From positions 51,630,365 through 51,694,364 of the forward strand of contig NC_055996.1 of the NCBI RefSeq assembly GCF_018446385.1: DNA of 64,000 nucleotides. The letters are read 5' to 3'. Both the position numbers and the translations under genes were made by a program. Shown piece after piece: positions 10,546-20,674 of this stretch. The notes under the pieces are model-generated. The model did no database searches and had not been told where the DNA came from. It worked only from the letters and a program-made list of their open reading frames with translations. The DNA is from Zingiber officinale. Taxonomy: Eukaryota > Streptophyta > Magnoliopsida > Zingiberales > Zingiberaceae. Every line of letters begins with the position of its first letter. Position 1 is the stretch's first letter.

Positions 10546-11767
10546 CAAGTCAATCCATAAGGTCACATAGACCATGTCAGTCACATAGACTTCAAGGTGA
10601 TCATGTCACGAAGACCAAAGTAAAATTAGTCACAAAGACCAAATAAGTCACGTAGACTTTATGAGGATCAAGTTACGAAGACCAGAGCAAAATTAATTAG
10701 TTACAAAGACCAAGTAAGAACATCTATTCCATACATTAAGGAAAATAGTTCGTGCGACAGCAAGCACATTGAGCATTCAACTGCTAAGAAGATTGTCACA
10801 CCTTAATTAGTTGCTCCATAGAACGAATCAGAGACATAAATGTCCATAGAACGAATCAGAGACATAAATGACTTACCTTTACCCTAGATTAAATTATTTA
10901 CATCATTATGAACATCTCTAATCTCTCATATTGACTATATGTCAAGAGCATGTTTAACATCTCCAATCAAACAAATTATTCACAATTACATTTTATGTAC
11001 TGAACTAAAAATATAACTGGTACCAGTGAATAAATGTCACAGATGTAAATCAATCTTAATCTTCCATTTTAGCTAGAATCTATTCATTCTAATCAGTCGC
11101 TTTCCTAGTTATGTTCCATAGACCGAATCATTCATAGCTAATACGAAACATGCTAAAATAGCAGACACTGATCAGAACTTCAAGTAGATAGCTAAATAAT
11201 CACTTAGGGTAAGATCGAGATTAACTTATAATCTCAAGGGTCTCACATAGTAGAGAAGCAGAGATTCATTCTCCTACTACCCTTCTTGTCGTCATAGCAC
11301 ATATGGTATGAATCACATGCTACGATGTTATTCTCTTTACTAAAAAGAGTCCATGTTTTTCCCAAATTTAATCCTCAGATATCTCAAAGGAACAGTCCAT
11401 GCTACGATCTAGACATACCTAATGTCTAATACTGAATTCAACATATGAATCCTAATATGGCCTTTAAGCAGATTCAGTAAATGGTGGGTGCATTTACTCT
11501 AATCATTACACAAATGATCTCATCTTGACACACTTATCAAGGCAACCTTAACTTATTGGTATGTCTCTATTCACAGCTACATAAGTTGTCCCATAAGCAA
11601 CGGTCTTACCTCTATTTGTACTTAACAAATAGAGATGATTGTCCATATGAGTGGACCAATCTCAATCTGCCAACATGCTTATCGAGACTTTTATTCGAAT
11701 GTAACAAAGACATATACACTGAATAGATCATGACATTTTTCATTTATCAAAATGTCTTTACAATTAG
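10546..11767 (-). other. 3' untranslated part of the minus-strand copia element
   Basis: About 1.2 kb between the end of RNase H and the polypurine tract. No ORF. Short words such as AGTCACATAGACT and CATAGAACGAATCAGAGACATAAATG are repeated locally (the latter twice near 10817-10865). Confidence 0.6.
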
Positions 11768-14664
11768 TTACATTCTTCGAAGTCCCAAAGACTTCACATG
11801 TGAAATGACTCTTTAGTCAATGGCTTAGTAAAAGAATCAGCAAGCATATTTCATGTAGGGATGTAATCAAGAATCACCTTTTTTTGGTCAACAATATCCC
11901 TTACAAAATTATGTTTAATTTCTATATGCTTGCCTTTGCTGTGATATTTGGAATCCTTAAAAAAAGCTATTGCAGCTTGACTATCACAGTACACTGTAAC
12001 AGGACTCCCACTGTCATTAGCAATCTTCAGATGCTTCAGGAACCTTCTTATCCAGATAGTCTCTTGCACAGCCGCTGCACAAGCCACATACTCAGCTTCC
12101 ATTGTCGACAAGGCTACACAAGCCTGCTTCTTGCTGTTCCATGAGATGACGCCACTATTCAGCAAGAAGGCATAGCCAGATGTGGATTTTCTGTCATCAA
12201 GGTCCCTTACCCAATCTGCATCTGTCTAGCCACTTAGGCTCATATATGATCCTTGGAAGCAGAGGCAATAATCCACTGTTCCTTTGAGATATCTGAATAT
12301 CCTCTTCACCGCTTTCCAGTGTCTCGATCTTGGGTTTGAGTGGAAATGACTAACTAAGCCAACATCATAGCTTATATCAGGACGAGTAGACAACATAGTA
12401 TACATCAAACTACCAATAGCACTGGCATATGATTTTTTCTTCATCTCGGCTATTTCCTCGGGAGTCTTGGGATACATACTTTTGCTCAAGATAGTACCTC
12501 TCACTATAGACGTCTGTTCAATGTTGCAATCTAACATATTGAAGTGTTATAGTATCTTAGTGATATAAGCTTCTTGAGACAAACCCAAGAGCCTTTTTGA
12601 TCGGTCTCTAACGATCTTCACTTCTAAGATGTACTCTACTTCTCCCATATCTATTATGTCAAATTGCGATGAAAGCCAACTCTTGACTTCTATCACACAC
12701 TTTATGTCACTTCCAGCTATTAGCATATCATCAACATATAATGATAAAATGATAAACCTTCCTTTTTTCCTTTCTTAGGTAAATACAATGATCCTCATTG
12801 ACCATTTCGAAACCATAAAATAATATTACTTCATTAAATCTTATGTTCCATTGTCTTGACGCTTGCTTTAGCCCATATATAGGCTTTCTAAGTCTACATA
12901 CTCTTTTCTCTTGGCCTTCAACAACATAACCTTCTGGTTGTACCATATAGATTTCTTCGTCAAGATTACCATTAAGGAAAGCCATTTTTACATCCATCTG
13001 ATGTAATTCCATGTCATATTGTGCTACTATAGCTAGGATGACACGTATTGATACAAACTTCACAACTGGGGAGAATGCCTCTTCAAAGTCAATACCCTTC
13101 ATTTGGGTATATCCTTTTGCAACTAATCAAGCTTTGTATCGATTAATCGATCCATCTGCTTTCCTCTTTACTTTGAGAATCCACTTATTCCCAATAGCCC
13201 TTCAGCCTAGAGGAAGATCGACTAAATCCCAAACTTGATTCTTTCTCATTGACTCCATTTATTCATCCATCGCAACTTTCAATTCTTTTCTAATTGAGCA
13301 TCTCAAAGCTTCCTCAACTGTTCGAGGTTCCTCATCATCAACTGGGAGAACCATCAATGCCTCATTCTCAATATCAAACCTTCTTCGAGAAATAATCTGA
13401 CGACTACTTCTTTAAAGGTTAGACTGTTGAGAAATTGACTCATTCAGTGACAAATTACTCCAACTCAGTCTTTGAAGGTTAGACTGTTGAGAAACTAACT
13501 CATTCAGTAACAAATTACTCCAACTCGGTTAACTAGATTCAGGCATCTCCTGATCTGTTGATAAAGGAACATTATCCTCCTCCTCTATCTCATATAGAGG
13601 AATTGTCTTATCAACTTCACCTCGTGTTGGAAACTCAGTTTCAAGAAAAGTAGCTTCTCTTGACTCTATTTCAGAGATGGTTCCATCTTGTCGCTCACCA
13701 ATAAAAACATAACCCTTGGAAGTCTCAAAATATCTTATAAAGATACACTTCTTACCTCTGGGTCCTAATTTTCCATGTTCGTGAGTCTTATCATGAACAT
13801 AGGCAGCTGCCCCCCAAGGTCTCAGATTACTTACATCCGGCTTTCTGCCTGTTCAACGTTCATGTGGGGTAGATGGAACTGACTTTGAAGGCACTTTGTT
13901 AAGTATATAAGCCACAACTAATAATGCATCTCCCTAATAGGAGATTAGTAAATTAGCCTGCGCCATATATACCTAACCATTTCAAGAAGAGTCCTATTTT
14001 TTCTTTCAGCAACCCCATTTTGTTGTGGAGTTCCAGAGATAATTAGCTGTCTAATAATCCCTTTCTCATTACATATTGTCTTGAATTGATCAGACAAATA
14101 TTCACCTCCATGGTCAGTGCGCAAGGTTTTAACCTTACGTTCCAATTGATTCTCAACTTCATTTAAGTAATGAATAAAGCAATCTAATACTTCAGATTTG
14201 TGAGAAATCAAATACAAATGACCAAAATGTGTGAAGTCATCAATAAATGTAATGAAATAAGAACTCTCATTTCTAGCCTTCATATTCATTAGACCACAAA
14301 TATCCGAATGAATTAATTACAATGGTGACTCAGCCCCAATATCCTTACCAAATGATTTTCTAGCCATCGTTCCAGCAAAACAATTCTCACATATAGACAA
14401 GTTAATCTTAGCTTGAGTGCCCAAAAGACCCTCCTTAGCTAATCTATTCATTCGTTCTTGTCCTATATGTCCTAGCCTAGCATGCCAAATTTCATTATTA
14501 ACATCAGCATTACTAGTAAGAGCAATGTTTGAAAAATAACCATCATTATTATTTGGTTCTACATAAAGAACCATAAAATCATTTGTTACATAACCAACCC
14601 AATTAACACAGAGTTAATTTGAAGTTCCACACAACGACTATAAAAATTTACATTATAACCTAAA
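11768..14664 (-). pseudogene. Copia pol: integrase, reverse transcriptase, RNase H (broken)
   Basis: Minus-strand segments appear in copia order. The pre-integrase zinc region with WHARLGHI is at 14317-14574. The integrase core at 13945-14289 shows FIDDFTHFG, TLRTDHGGEYLS and PQQNGVAERKNRTLLEM. Reverse transcriptase at 12731-13102 shows EEAFSPVVKF and QMDVKMAFLNG. RNase H at 11851-12165 shows STMEAEYVA and YCDSQAAI, and the frame ends in an ADSFTKPL-like tail with a stop near 11768. Stops and frameshifts separate the pieces, and the YVDD region falls in a frameshifted stretch, so the element cannot move on its own. The interval 13110-13940 is decayed integrase C-terminus and linker. Confidence 0.85.
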
Positions 14665-15816
14665 TCAAGAAGACAAATGATGGATCGATACTAGATTCCG
14701 TCGAATCTCAGAAGCATACAAGACATCATGTAGAAACAAGGTGCACCCACCACGTAGGTTGAGCTTGCAAGTGTCAATTCCTTTGACTTCAATTCTTGCA
14801 TTGTTTCCTACATATATCCACTTGTTGCCAGCTGGTACCCGACGGTACTCCACATATGTAGCTCGATTACGTGCTACATAGTTCCTTGCTCCTAAATCCA
14901 CAATCCACAAAGGATACAAATCAGCTAACAACACTGTACTTGCAACATATTGCTCATGGAAAGAAGATAACAATGGATCTACCTTTTTAGGCTTAGTACA
15001 ATCTTGAGCAAAATTACCCTTTTTGCTACAGTTGAAACATGTCAAGTTGCTCATAGGTCTTTGTCCATATCTCTTTCCTTTCTTCTTGATTTGGTTTTTA
15101 ACAGCAACAACACTAGCCTCCTTTCCTTTTCCCTTTCCTTTCTTAAACCATCTTTTCTTATTCTTGGAACCAGAACCTTCAGCTACAAAAGCTTGACCAG
15201 AAATCTTTGCAGATTCAATCCTCTCCGCCTCAAGTTCAACATGGCGTGAGACATCGGTGAAAGTCTTGATACTCTCACTGTGGGTCAGATTATGTTTCAT
15301 CGTTTCCCAAGAATCAGGAAGGGAACGGATGATTGCTTGAACCTGTTGTTCATCGGTCAATGCATGACCAACAGTCTTAAGCTCTCGAATCATGTTACCT
15401 ATCTCCCTGAGATGTTGGGCCATGGTAACATTTGAGCATTTACTATAACTATCAAACTTAATTATTAGCTGACGGAGCTTACTGAGACTAACTCCACTAT
15501 ACTTTTCTCTAAGGGCTACCCAGACAGTATGAGCCGATGGTAATGGCTCATACTCAAATACCAGGTCATCCACCATTGAACTAATCAATATTCCCTTAAC
15601 AATGGAGTCCTTTCTTTTCCATGCCTTATAGGCATCAAGGTCACGTCTGTGCTGTGCTGTAGAACCATCAGTTGGTTCTTCCATGATTTGATTTACAGCC
15701 TCTAGAACTTCTTGTTCCTCAAGAACATATTGTATCTTGAGGTGCCAGATTTTGTAGTTATCCCCATATAATTTCTCACCCTTTTTGAGTTCAGCTACGA
15801 TGTTTTTAGTTGCCAT
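14665..15816 (-). CDS. Copia gag with start of protease
   Basis: A 383-residue open frame. Residues 1-210 match the UBN2-type copia gag (YKIWHLKIQYVLEE, LPDSWETMKHNLTH). A lysine-rich stretch leads to a CCHC knuckle, CFNCSKKGNFAQDC, where the usual GH is NF but the CX2CX4..X4C spacing is kept apart from the missing histidine. The frame then enters the protease, where the catalytic DSGA is degraded to DLGA, and stops at 14665. Gag packages RNA into cytoplasmic particles. The open frame is probably chance survival in a dead element. Confidence 0.8.
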   Translation of the reverse strand: MATKNIVAELKKGEKLYGDNYKIWHLKIQYVLEEQEVLEAVNQIMEEPTDGSTAQHRRDLDAYKAWKRKDSIVKGILISSMVDDLVFEYEPLPSAHTVWVALREKYSGVSLSKLRQLIIKFDSYSKCSNVTMAQHLREIGNMIRELKTVGHALTDEQQVQAIIRSLPDSWETMKHNLTHSESIKTFTDVSRHVELEAERIESAKISGQAFVAEGSGSKNKKRWFKKGKGKGKEASVVAVKNQIKKKGKRYGQRPMSNLTCFNCSKKGNFAQDCTKPKKVDPLLSSFHEQYVASTVLLADLYPLWIVDLGARNYVARNRATYVEYRRVPAGNKWIYVGNNARIEVKGIDTCKLNLRGGCTLFLHDVLYASEIRRNLVSIHHLSS

Positions 15817-16196
15817 GATCTACATAAATAAATACATTATTTATTATTTCATTGTAAATCATATATGTGCAATTTTTATTGACTCAGTGTAAATTAGAGT
15901 TAGTTTACAAAATTAAGTGATAACATTGTTTCCACTCATCATTTGTTCTAATCTAATCAACATTGATCAATCATATTACACACATCCCATCTAATGAACG
16001 AATCATTTAATATGAACGAATCATATATATATGAACTAATCATATCATGAAATGAACTAATCATTTCTAAGTTTGTTAACATATAACATAACTTTTCATT
16101 ATATAATTCTGTTCGTACATAACGACAAAAATTATTACATGACTCAAACACTAAATGAGCTAACACTGTTAATCCATAACGACAGTAAACAGAACA
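15817..16196 (-). other. Spacer between leader ORF and gag
   Basis: AT-rich sequence with repeated ATGAACGAATCAT/ATGAACTAATCAT words near 15990-16065. No gene seen. Confidence 0.5.
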
Positions 16197-16688
16197 CTAG
16201 TAACATAGATAAGCTAGCACTACTCCCACTAGGATAAATGCTAGAGTAACGACCAACATTATCCCTATTAACCTGGGCTCATTTGGGATAATCTCATATG
16301 GGGCTGCTTCAGGATTCTCCATCGGATCCATTTCTAGATCTTCCTTAAATATTTCCTGGTCATCTTCAGACTCTTCAGGCTCTTCTTCATCCATATGGTG
16401 AAGCAGTTCCTCACACAGTTCTGAATATGTGACGCATCCTTCATGACGTCCTCATACATAGTCTGCTATTACCCTAGGTTACTGTGGCAATGATTGCATT
16501 AATGCCCAGATCCTATAACTATCCAGTACTGGAAACCCTTCTTGCTCAAGTTTCCAAAATAGTCTATCAAGTAATCTAACATGTCCATCGACTCCATAAG
16601 CAGACTTATTCTCTATCTCCTGAATCTCTTCTCAGAGTTGGTTTCACCGCACTTCGCGACGAGTCAATGTGGTAATAGTCTGTGTCAT
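16197..16688 (-). pseudogene. Leader ORF with C-terminal membrane helix (broken)
   Basis: On the minus strand a single frame from ATG at 16688 to the stop at 16197 spans 164 codons including the terminal stop. It contains four in-frame stops (codons 15, 19, 84 and 92) but no frameshift, and the sequence between them looks protein-like. The middle has LDRLFWKLEQEGFPVLDSYR and WALMQSLPQ. Then comes a very acidic stretch (EEEPEESEDDQE), and the end is a hydrophobic helix of about 23 residues (GIMLVVTLAFILVGVVLAY). It sits in the 5' leader upstream of gag, where copia elements normally have no gene. The last 65 residues are open from their own ATG. I do not recognise the family. A chance frame is possible, but the membrane helix and the absence of indels argue for a real ancestor. 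Confidence 0.5.
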
Positions 16689-17729
16689 CTGAAAAATTGA
16701 ATTTAAATAAGTCAGCACAAAACCGACTAACCAATACAAAACCAGTTTAATTCAATTTATACAAGCATAAAACCATCATTATAAATCAAGAAAAATAAAT
16801 CTTCTCAATTTTCAAGAGTTTAAGTCGACTAACCCATTAGACTGGTCAATCAGGAGTCTGAGTCTTAAGCTTAATCTATTGTCCTCATTAGAACTAATCT
16901 AATTGGATAGGGATTTCTGACTTATGTTATGTTATTGTTTAAGCTCATTTGAGTCAATCTCAGACTTATTGATCAAACTTAGGTTCGTTTGATTCATCCA
17001 ATTGCCCATTGGATTAAGTCTGACTCATTAGAACAAATCTAATATTTATTATCAAATCTGATACAACAGAACTAATCTGGTCATATTTGATCAGCCCAAC
17101 TTCTATAATCAAGATCACCCCAATTGATTCAATAATAAACCAAATTGGTTAAACCAATAAATAATTTGAACTAGATCTAGGTATCATTGAATCAAACTGG
17201 TCTGCTTAAATCAATTAATAATTTACACCAGACCTGGGTTTGATCGGACAAGTTGGTATGGTTCCATTTTCAGTAAATTGAATCATAAATTAATTAAATA
17301 TTTATTTATTAATTAATAATATATTTCATTATGTATTTAATTAATTAATAAATATATTTAATTAAATTTTAACAAAAGTTCACATTTTTTTTTGCATGCA
17401 AGAAAAAAATGTATTATTAATTTAATTTTAACAACTGTTCACATTTTTTTTCCGCAAGCAAAAAAAAAATAACATAACTTTGATTCAATATGCTTCGTCA
17501 AAAACTACACTATTCGTATTTTTGAATTTCTCTACAATTGATCCATGAATCGATTGAAGAACTCTGTGCAATTTTGAATCGATTGAAATGAAACTTCAAT
17601 CGATTCAATTCAATTGAATCGATTGGTTAATCGATTCAATTGATGAACAACACTCACTGTTCATCTTCTTCGCGATAGAAAAAAAAATGCAAGCTTTTCT
17701 CACGCCGATTTTCATGCTTTCAAAACTAT
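16689..17729 (-). other. 5' leader of the minus-strand copia element
   Basis: About 1 kb with no ORF. It holds an AT-rich block of TTAATTAATAAATAT words (17280-17365) and a cluster of at least six AATCGATT-type palindromes at 17550-17645 that could fold back on each other. Confidence 0.6.
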
Positions 17730-17741
17730 GCTCTGATACCA
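17730..17741 (-). other. Primer binding site, initiator tRNA-Met
   Basis: Minus-strand TGGTATCAGAGC starts one base inside the 5' LTR. It is complementary to the 3' end of plant initiator tRNA-Met, the usual copia primer. Confidence 0.9.
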
Positions 17742-17742
17742 T

Positions 17743-18158
17743 TGTTGGTTCTTTGAGAGCATGAAACAAAACTGAAATTAAGCGGTAACTACTCATAGTG
17801 ATCTCTCGAAGAAATCGCAGAAGAACCATCGGATGTCGCTGTTGTCGGAAACACGATCACGAGTAACCGGAAAGTGTTTCAAGGTTCATGAGACAAATCC
17901 CAACCTCTGGACGTTCTCCTTTGCTCGACCAAATCACCTCACAGCTTCGCTTGCCCCTCTTTGATCACCTTCGCATCACCTTCTGCTCCGTTTTTTTTTC
18001 ATTGCTTGGACGCTCCTTTTATAGGAAGGTTGAGGAAGACGAAGGGGAAAGGACGCCCCTTCGTCTCCTTGGCATTTGCAGCAAAGAGGCGTTTGCAGCA
18101 AAGAGGCGTTTGCAGCAACGAGAGAGACGAACCCCTTCGTCTCCTATAACACCCAACA
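17743..18158 (-). repeat. 5' LTR of the minus-strand copia element
   Basis: 416 bp, starting TGTTGGGTG and ending AACCAACA on the minus strand. Partner of 10134-10532. Confidence 0.9.
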
Positions 18159-18487
18159 ATCCTGACACGAGTGTTGTTCATTATTGGGTCAATTTTCAAA
18201 AGTTTGAAATTTGAGGCGATCCAATTTACATCTAACAATATCTTTATGGTCTTTACATCTCGATGTATGATGCTGTTTGTCACGCCAATCTAAAGATAAT
18301 GCAGTCCATGCACAACCCCAATGCAGACCTCAAGTACTTGCTTCAATGGAAGTGATGGCTCTTGTGTATTATATAGGTGTTCACAAAGTGTGTCATGAGC
18401 CATATAATCATAAACTGAGATTGGTTCATAGTTCACCTCATAGTAGTCAGTCAAAGAACAAGATGCATGTGTCATCAAGGCTTGGAT

Positions 18488-18794
18488 TAATGATGACAAA
18501 GATAGCAATTCAATAGATTCAGAGATTGATTTTAAATATTGATGATTTACCATGTTTGGATGGTAATCCAAACCATATTTATCATTATTTCTATATTTAT
18601 TATTAACATATTCATAATAATATATTTCTATATTTATTATTATATTTTCCATATATTATCTTGACAATATGTAAAAATAGGTGAATTAATTTATAACAAT
18701 TATCAATCAATAATAAAGAAGCAATTGCCTTTTCTTTCCTTGTCTCTCTAGTTCTTTCTTATGTCTATGTGCTTCCGCATTATGTATTTCAACA
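18488..18794 (+). repeat. 5' LTR of the small LTR element
   Basis: 307 bp, the same length as the 3' copy, with few differences. It contains a run of TATTTATTATTA-like words and a TATGTAAAAATAGG promoter-like string (TATGTATAAATAGG in the partner). Confidence 0.9.
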
Positions 18795-18935
18795 TGGTAT
18801 CAAAGTCATGATCTTTAGTTTCTTCCCATCAATCTCTCTTTTTCTTTGCTCAACAACAGTAATCAATTTCTCTTTCTCCTAATTTTTCTTCCCATCAATT
18901 TCTCTTCTTTATACTGCTGCTAAAGTATCTAACCC

Positions 18936-18936
18936 T

Positions 18937-18968
<32 letters not shown>

Positions 18969-18970
18969 TT
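18936..18970. repeat. (CTTT)n microsatellite
   Basis: About nine CTTT units inside the interior of the small LTR element. Confidence 0.9.
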
Positions 18971-20068
18971 TATATTGCTTCTTTTTACCATAATGCATGT
19001 TGCAACCTCTTCTCTATACATCCTTTTCTTCACCACAAATTGTAAATCTGTACGTAAGTTAGCAACTAGCTGAGGGCGACACCGGGTGTAGCACCCTATG
19101 GCAGCAACTCCTTGTTACAAAAGTCTAGGAGTCACCTCCTTTCCTTAAAAATTCACCAACTCCACCGCTTTCTTCTTCGTAGGTTCAAGTTCACTTTATG
19201 ACACCTCCTTCGTCGACATCGCCTTCTCTCGGACTTTCTTTCCGACCTCCTCTATAAAGTCTCTTATGCTTTCTTAGAAGCTTCTTTCCCCTCTCTTTCC
19301 CTTCCCTCGTTGTTTCGGCTTTTAGCAACTATTTTTTATTTCCCTTCTCTTGTTGTTTCCTTCTAAAAATTAGTCTAAAATTATTTTTCTTATCTTTCCT
19401 CATTAATGTTCCCCTTCTTCTTCTTTTAAGTTTTGATAAGAATCTTCTACTCACAAATGTCTTCCTCTTACTCTTTCTTTCCCAAAATCAACAAATTACT
19501 CTAAAGCTCCTCTCTCTTACTCTTACTATCCTCTTTTCTTCTCCTTCCTATCTTCTTTTAGTGAGGTTCAATTCCTCCTCTTTTCTCGTTCTCTTCTTGT
19601 TTTCCTCATAGTAAGAGCAATATTATTGTCATTCTTAATTTCAAGGACATCAAATTTCATCCCTCTTTGTCTTCCTCTCTCTTTCTTCTCCTTCTATCTC
19701 CTCTTTTACAATAGTAGGTTCATTATTACCTTTTCTTCATAATTATTGTTTCTTTTTTAGACGGCCAAATAGCAAGTTTTTTTCATTGCTTAGCACACAA
19801 TAGCAGATTTTCTTCCTCTACTCCAGCATATGCAACCACCAAAATGCAGCTTTCTTTCTCTGTTGCTTTTATTCCGGAGAAAGATCTGATTCCAGCCGTC
19901 AAACAACAACTCCTCGTCTCCTTCTAATTGTTGTCTTCTTTCATCAAAGACAAAGTTTAACAAATCTGTCGTTTCGTTGATCATACTGGAGGATTTTGCT
20001 CTAAAAGATATGATTGGTTAACAACCAAACTCAACGTTCAAGTATCTCCCATTAAGTTTGTTGGGGGG

Positions 20069-20375
20069 TAATGATGACAAATATAGCAATTCAAGATATT
20101 CAGAGATTGATTTTAATTATTGATGATTTACCATGTTTGGATGGTAATCCAAACCATATTTACCATTATTTCTATATTTATTATTACCATATTTATAATA
20201 ATATATTTCTATATTTATTATTATATTTTCCATATATTATCTTGACAATATGTATAAATAGGTGAATTAACCTATAACAATTATCAATCAATAATAAAGA
20301 AGCAATTGTCTTTTCTTTCCTTGCCTCTCTAGTTCTTTCTTATGTCTATGTGCTTCCGCATTATGTATTTCAACA
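20069..20375 (+). repeat. 3' LTR of the small LTR element
   Basis: 307-bp partner of 18488-18794, preceded by a TTGGGGGG purine tract and followed by the TGGAT duplication. Confidence 0.9.
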
Positions 20376-20674
20376 TGGATAACATTTCAATTCTAGTCTA
20401 GAATTCATGGACACCTTGCTCTAACATTGGGTTACCATGCTTGATCATGTCTTTCATGGTCCCGTCATCAATCTCCCCAAGGTAGATCATCCCAAACCCA
20501 CCAACACCAAGAATGAGAGATTCATTGAAGTTTTGTATGGCAGCTTGGATCTCTTCAAAGGAAAAGTAGTGACAAAGATTAATAGGAAGCAACAATGCAT
20601 AGATCCCATCTCTTGTCTTGGCGATGTAGAAAAAGGTGAGTTGCTGATGAGGGAGAGAGGCAGCACATCATAGG

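Larger units (their letters stand above)
10134..18158 (-). mobile_element. Full-length but decayed Ty1/copia retrotransposon
   Basis: An 8.0-kb element on the minus strand. The 5' LTR is 17743-18158 (416 bp) and the 3' LTR 10134-10532 (399 bp); in minus orientation both start TGTTGGG. A primer site for initiator tRNA-Met lies at 17730-17741 and a polypurine tract at 10533-10545. Order on the minus strand: leader with a broken membrane-protein ORF, gag, protease, integrase, reverse transcriptase, RNase H, which is the copia order. The flanking pentamers are ACCCT and ATCCT, one mismatch. The right flank is a kinase pseudogene but the left flank does not continue it, so the locus was rearranged or the match is chance. 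Gag resembles the Tork/Ikeros type, but the lineage is unsure. Confidence 0.88.
18488..20375 (+). mobile_element. Small non-autonomous LTR retrotransposon (TRIM/LARD type)
   Basis: Two 307-bp LTRs (18488-18794 and 20069-20375) bound a 1274-bp interior with no protein of its own. TGGAT is duplicated exactly at 18483-18487 and 20376-20380. A primer site TGGTATCAAAG follows the first LTR directly (18795), close to the initiator Met pattern, and a purine tract TTGGGGGG precedes the second. With this duplication the LTRs begin TAATGATGAC and end TTTCAACA, so the termini are TA..CA rather than TG..CA. The interior is pyrimidine-rich. The kinase fragment at 25584-25771 shows the same site without the insertion (GCTTGGATAACAT), which confirms the boundaries. 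Confidence 0.9.
18159..20674 (-). pseudogene. FERONIA-like (CrRLK1L) receptor kinase, broken
   Basis: Two minus-strand pieces of one kinase domain. The part 20381-20674 gives the juxtamembrane LPLSL segment, then FSFEEIQAAIQNF and the glycine loop LGVGGFGMIYLGEI; the VAIK lysine region is degraded to DMIKHGNP. The part 18159-18487 gives the hinge ISVYDYMAHDTLCEHLYNT, GLHYL, the catalytic-loop HRDVKT and ILLD; the DFG aspartate reads SNF. Several stops and small indels are present. The pieces are separated by the LTR element 18488-20375. The CrRLK1L family are plasma-membrane receptors for cell-wall signals and RALF peptides. The extracellular malectin domains are absent. The copia LTR at 18158 cuts off the C-lobe and a gypsy LTR at 20675 cuts the N-terminal side. 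Confidence 0.82.

Noticed and set aside
10265..10584. Open frames of 64-101 codons on both strands, and the matching set at 17888-18283
   Set aside because: They fall in the two copia LTRs and are shared because the LTRs are repeats. The exception is the kinase-like HRDVKT sequence beyond 18158, which is annotated separately.
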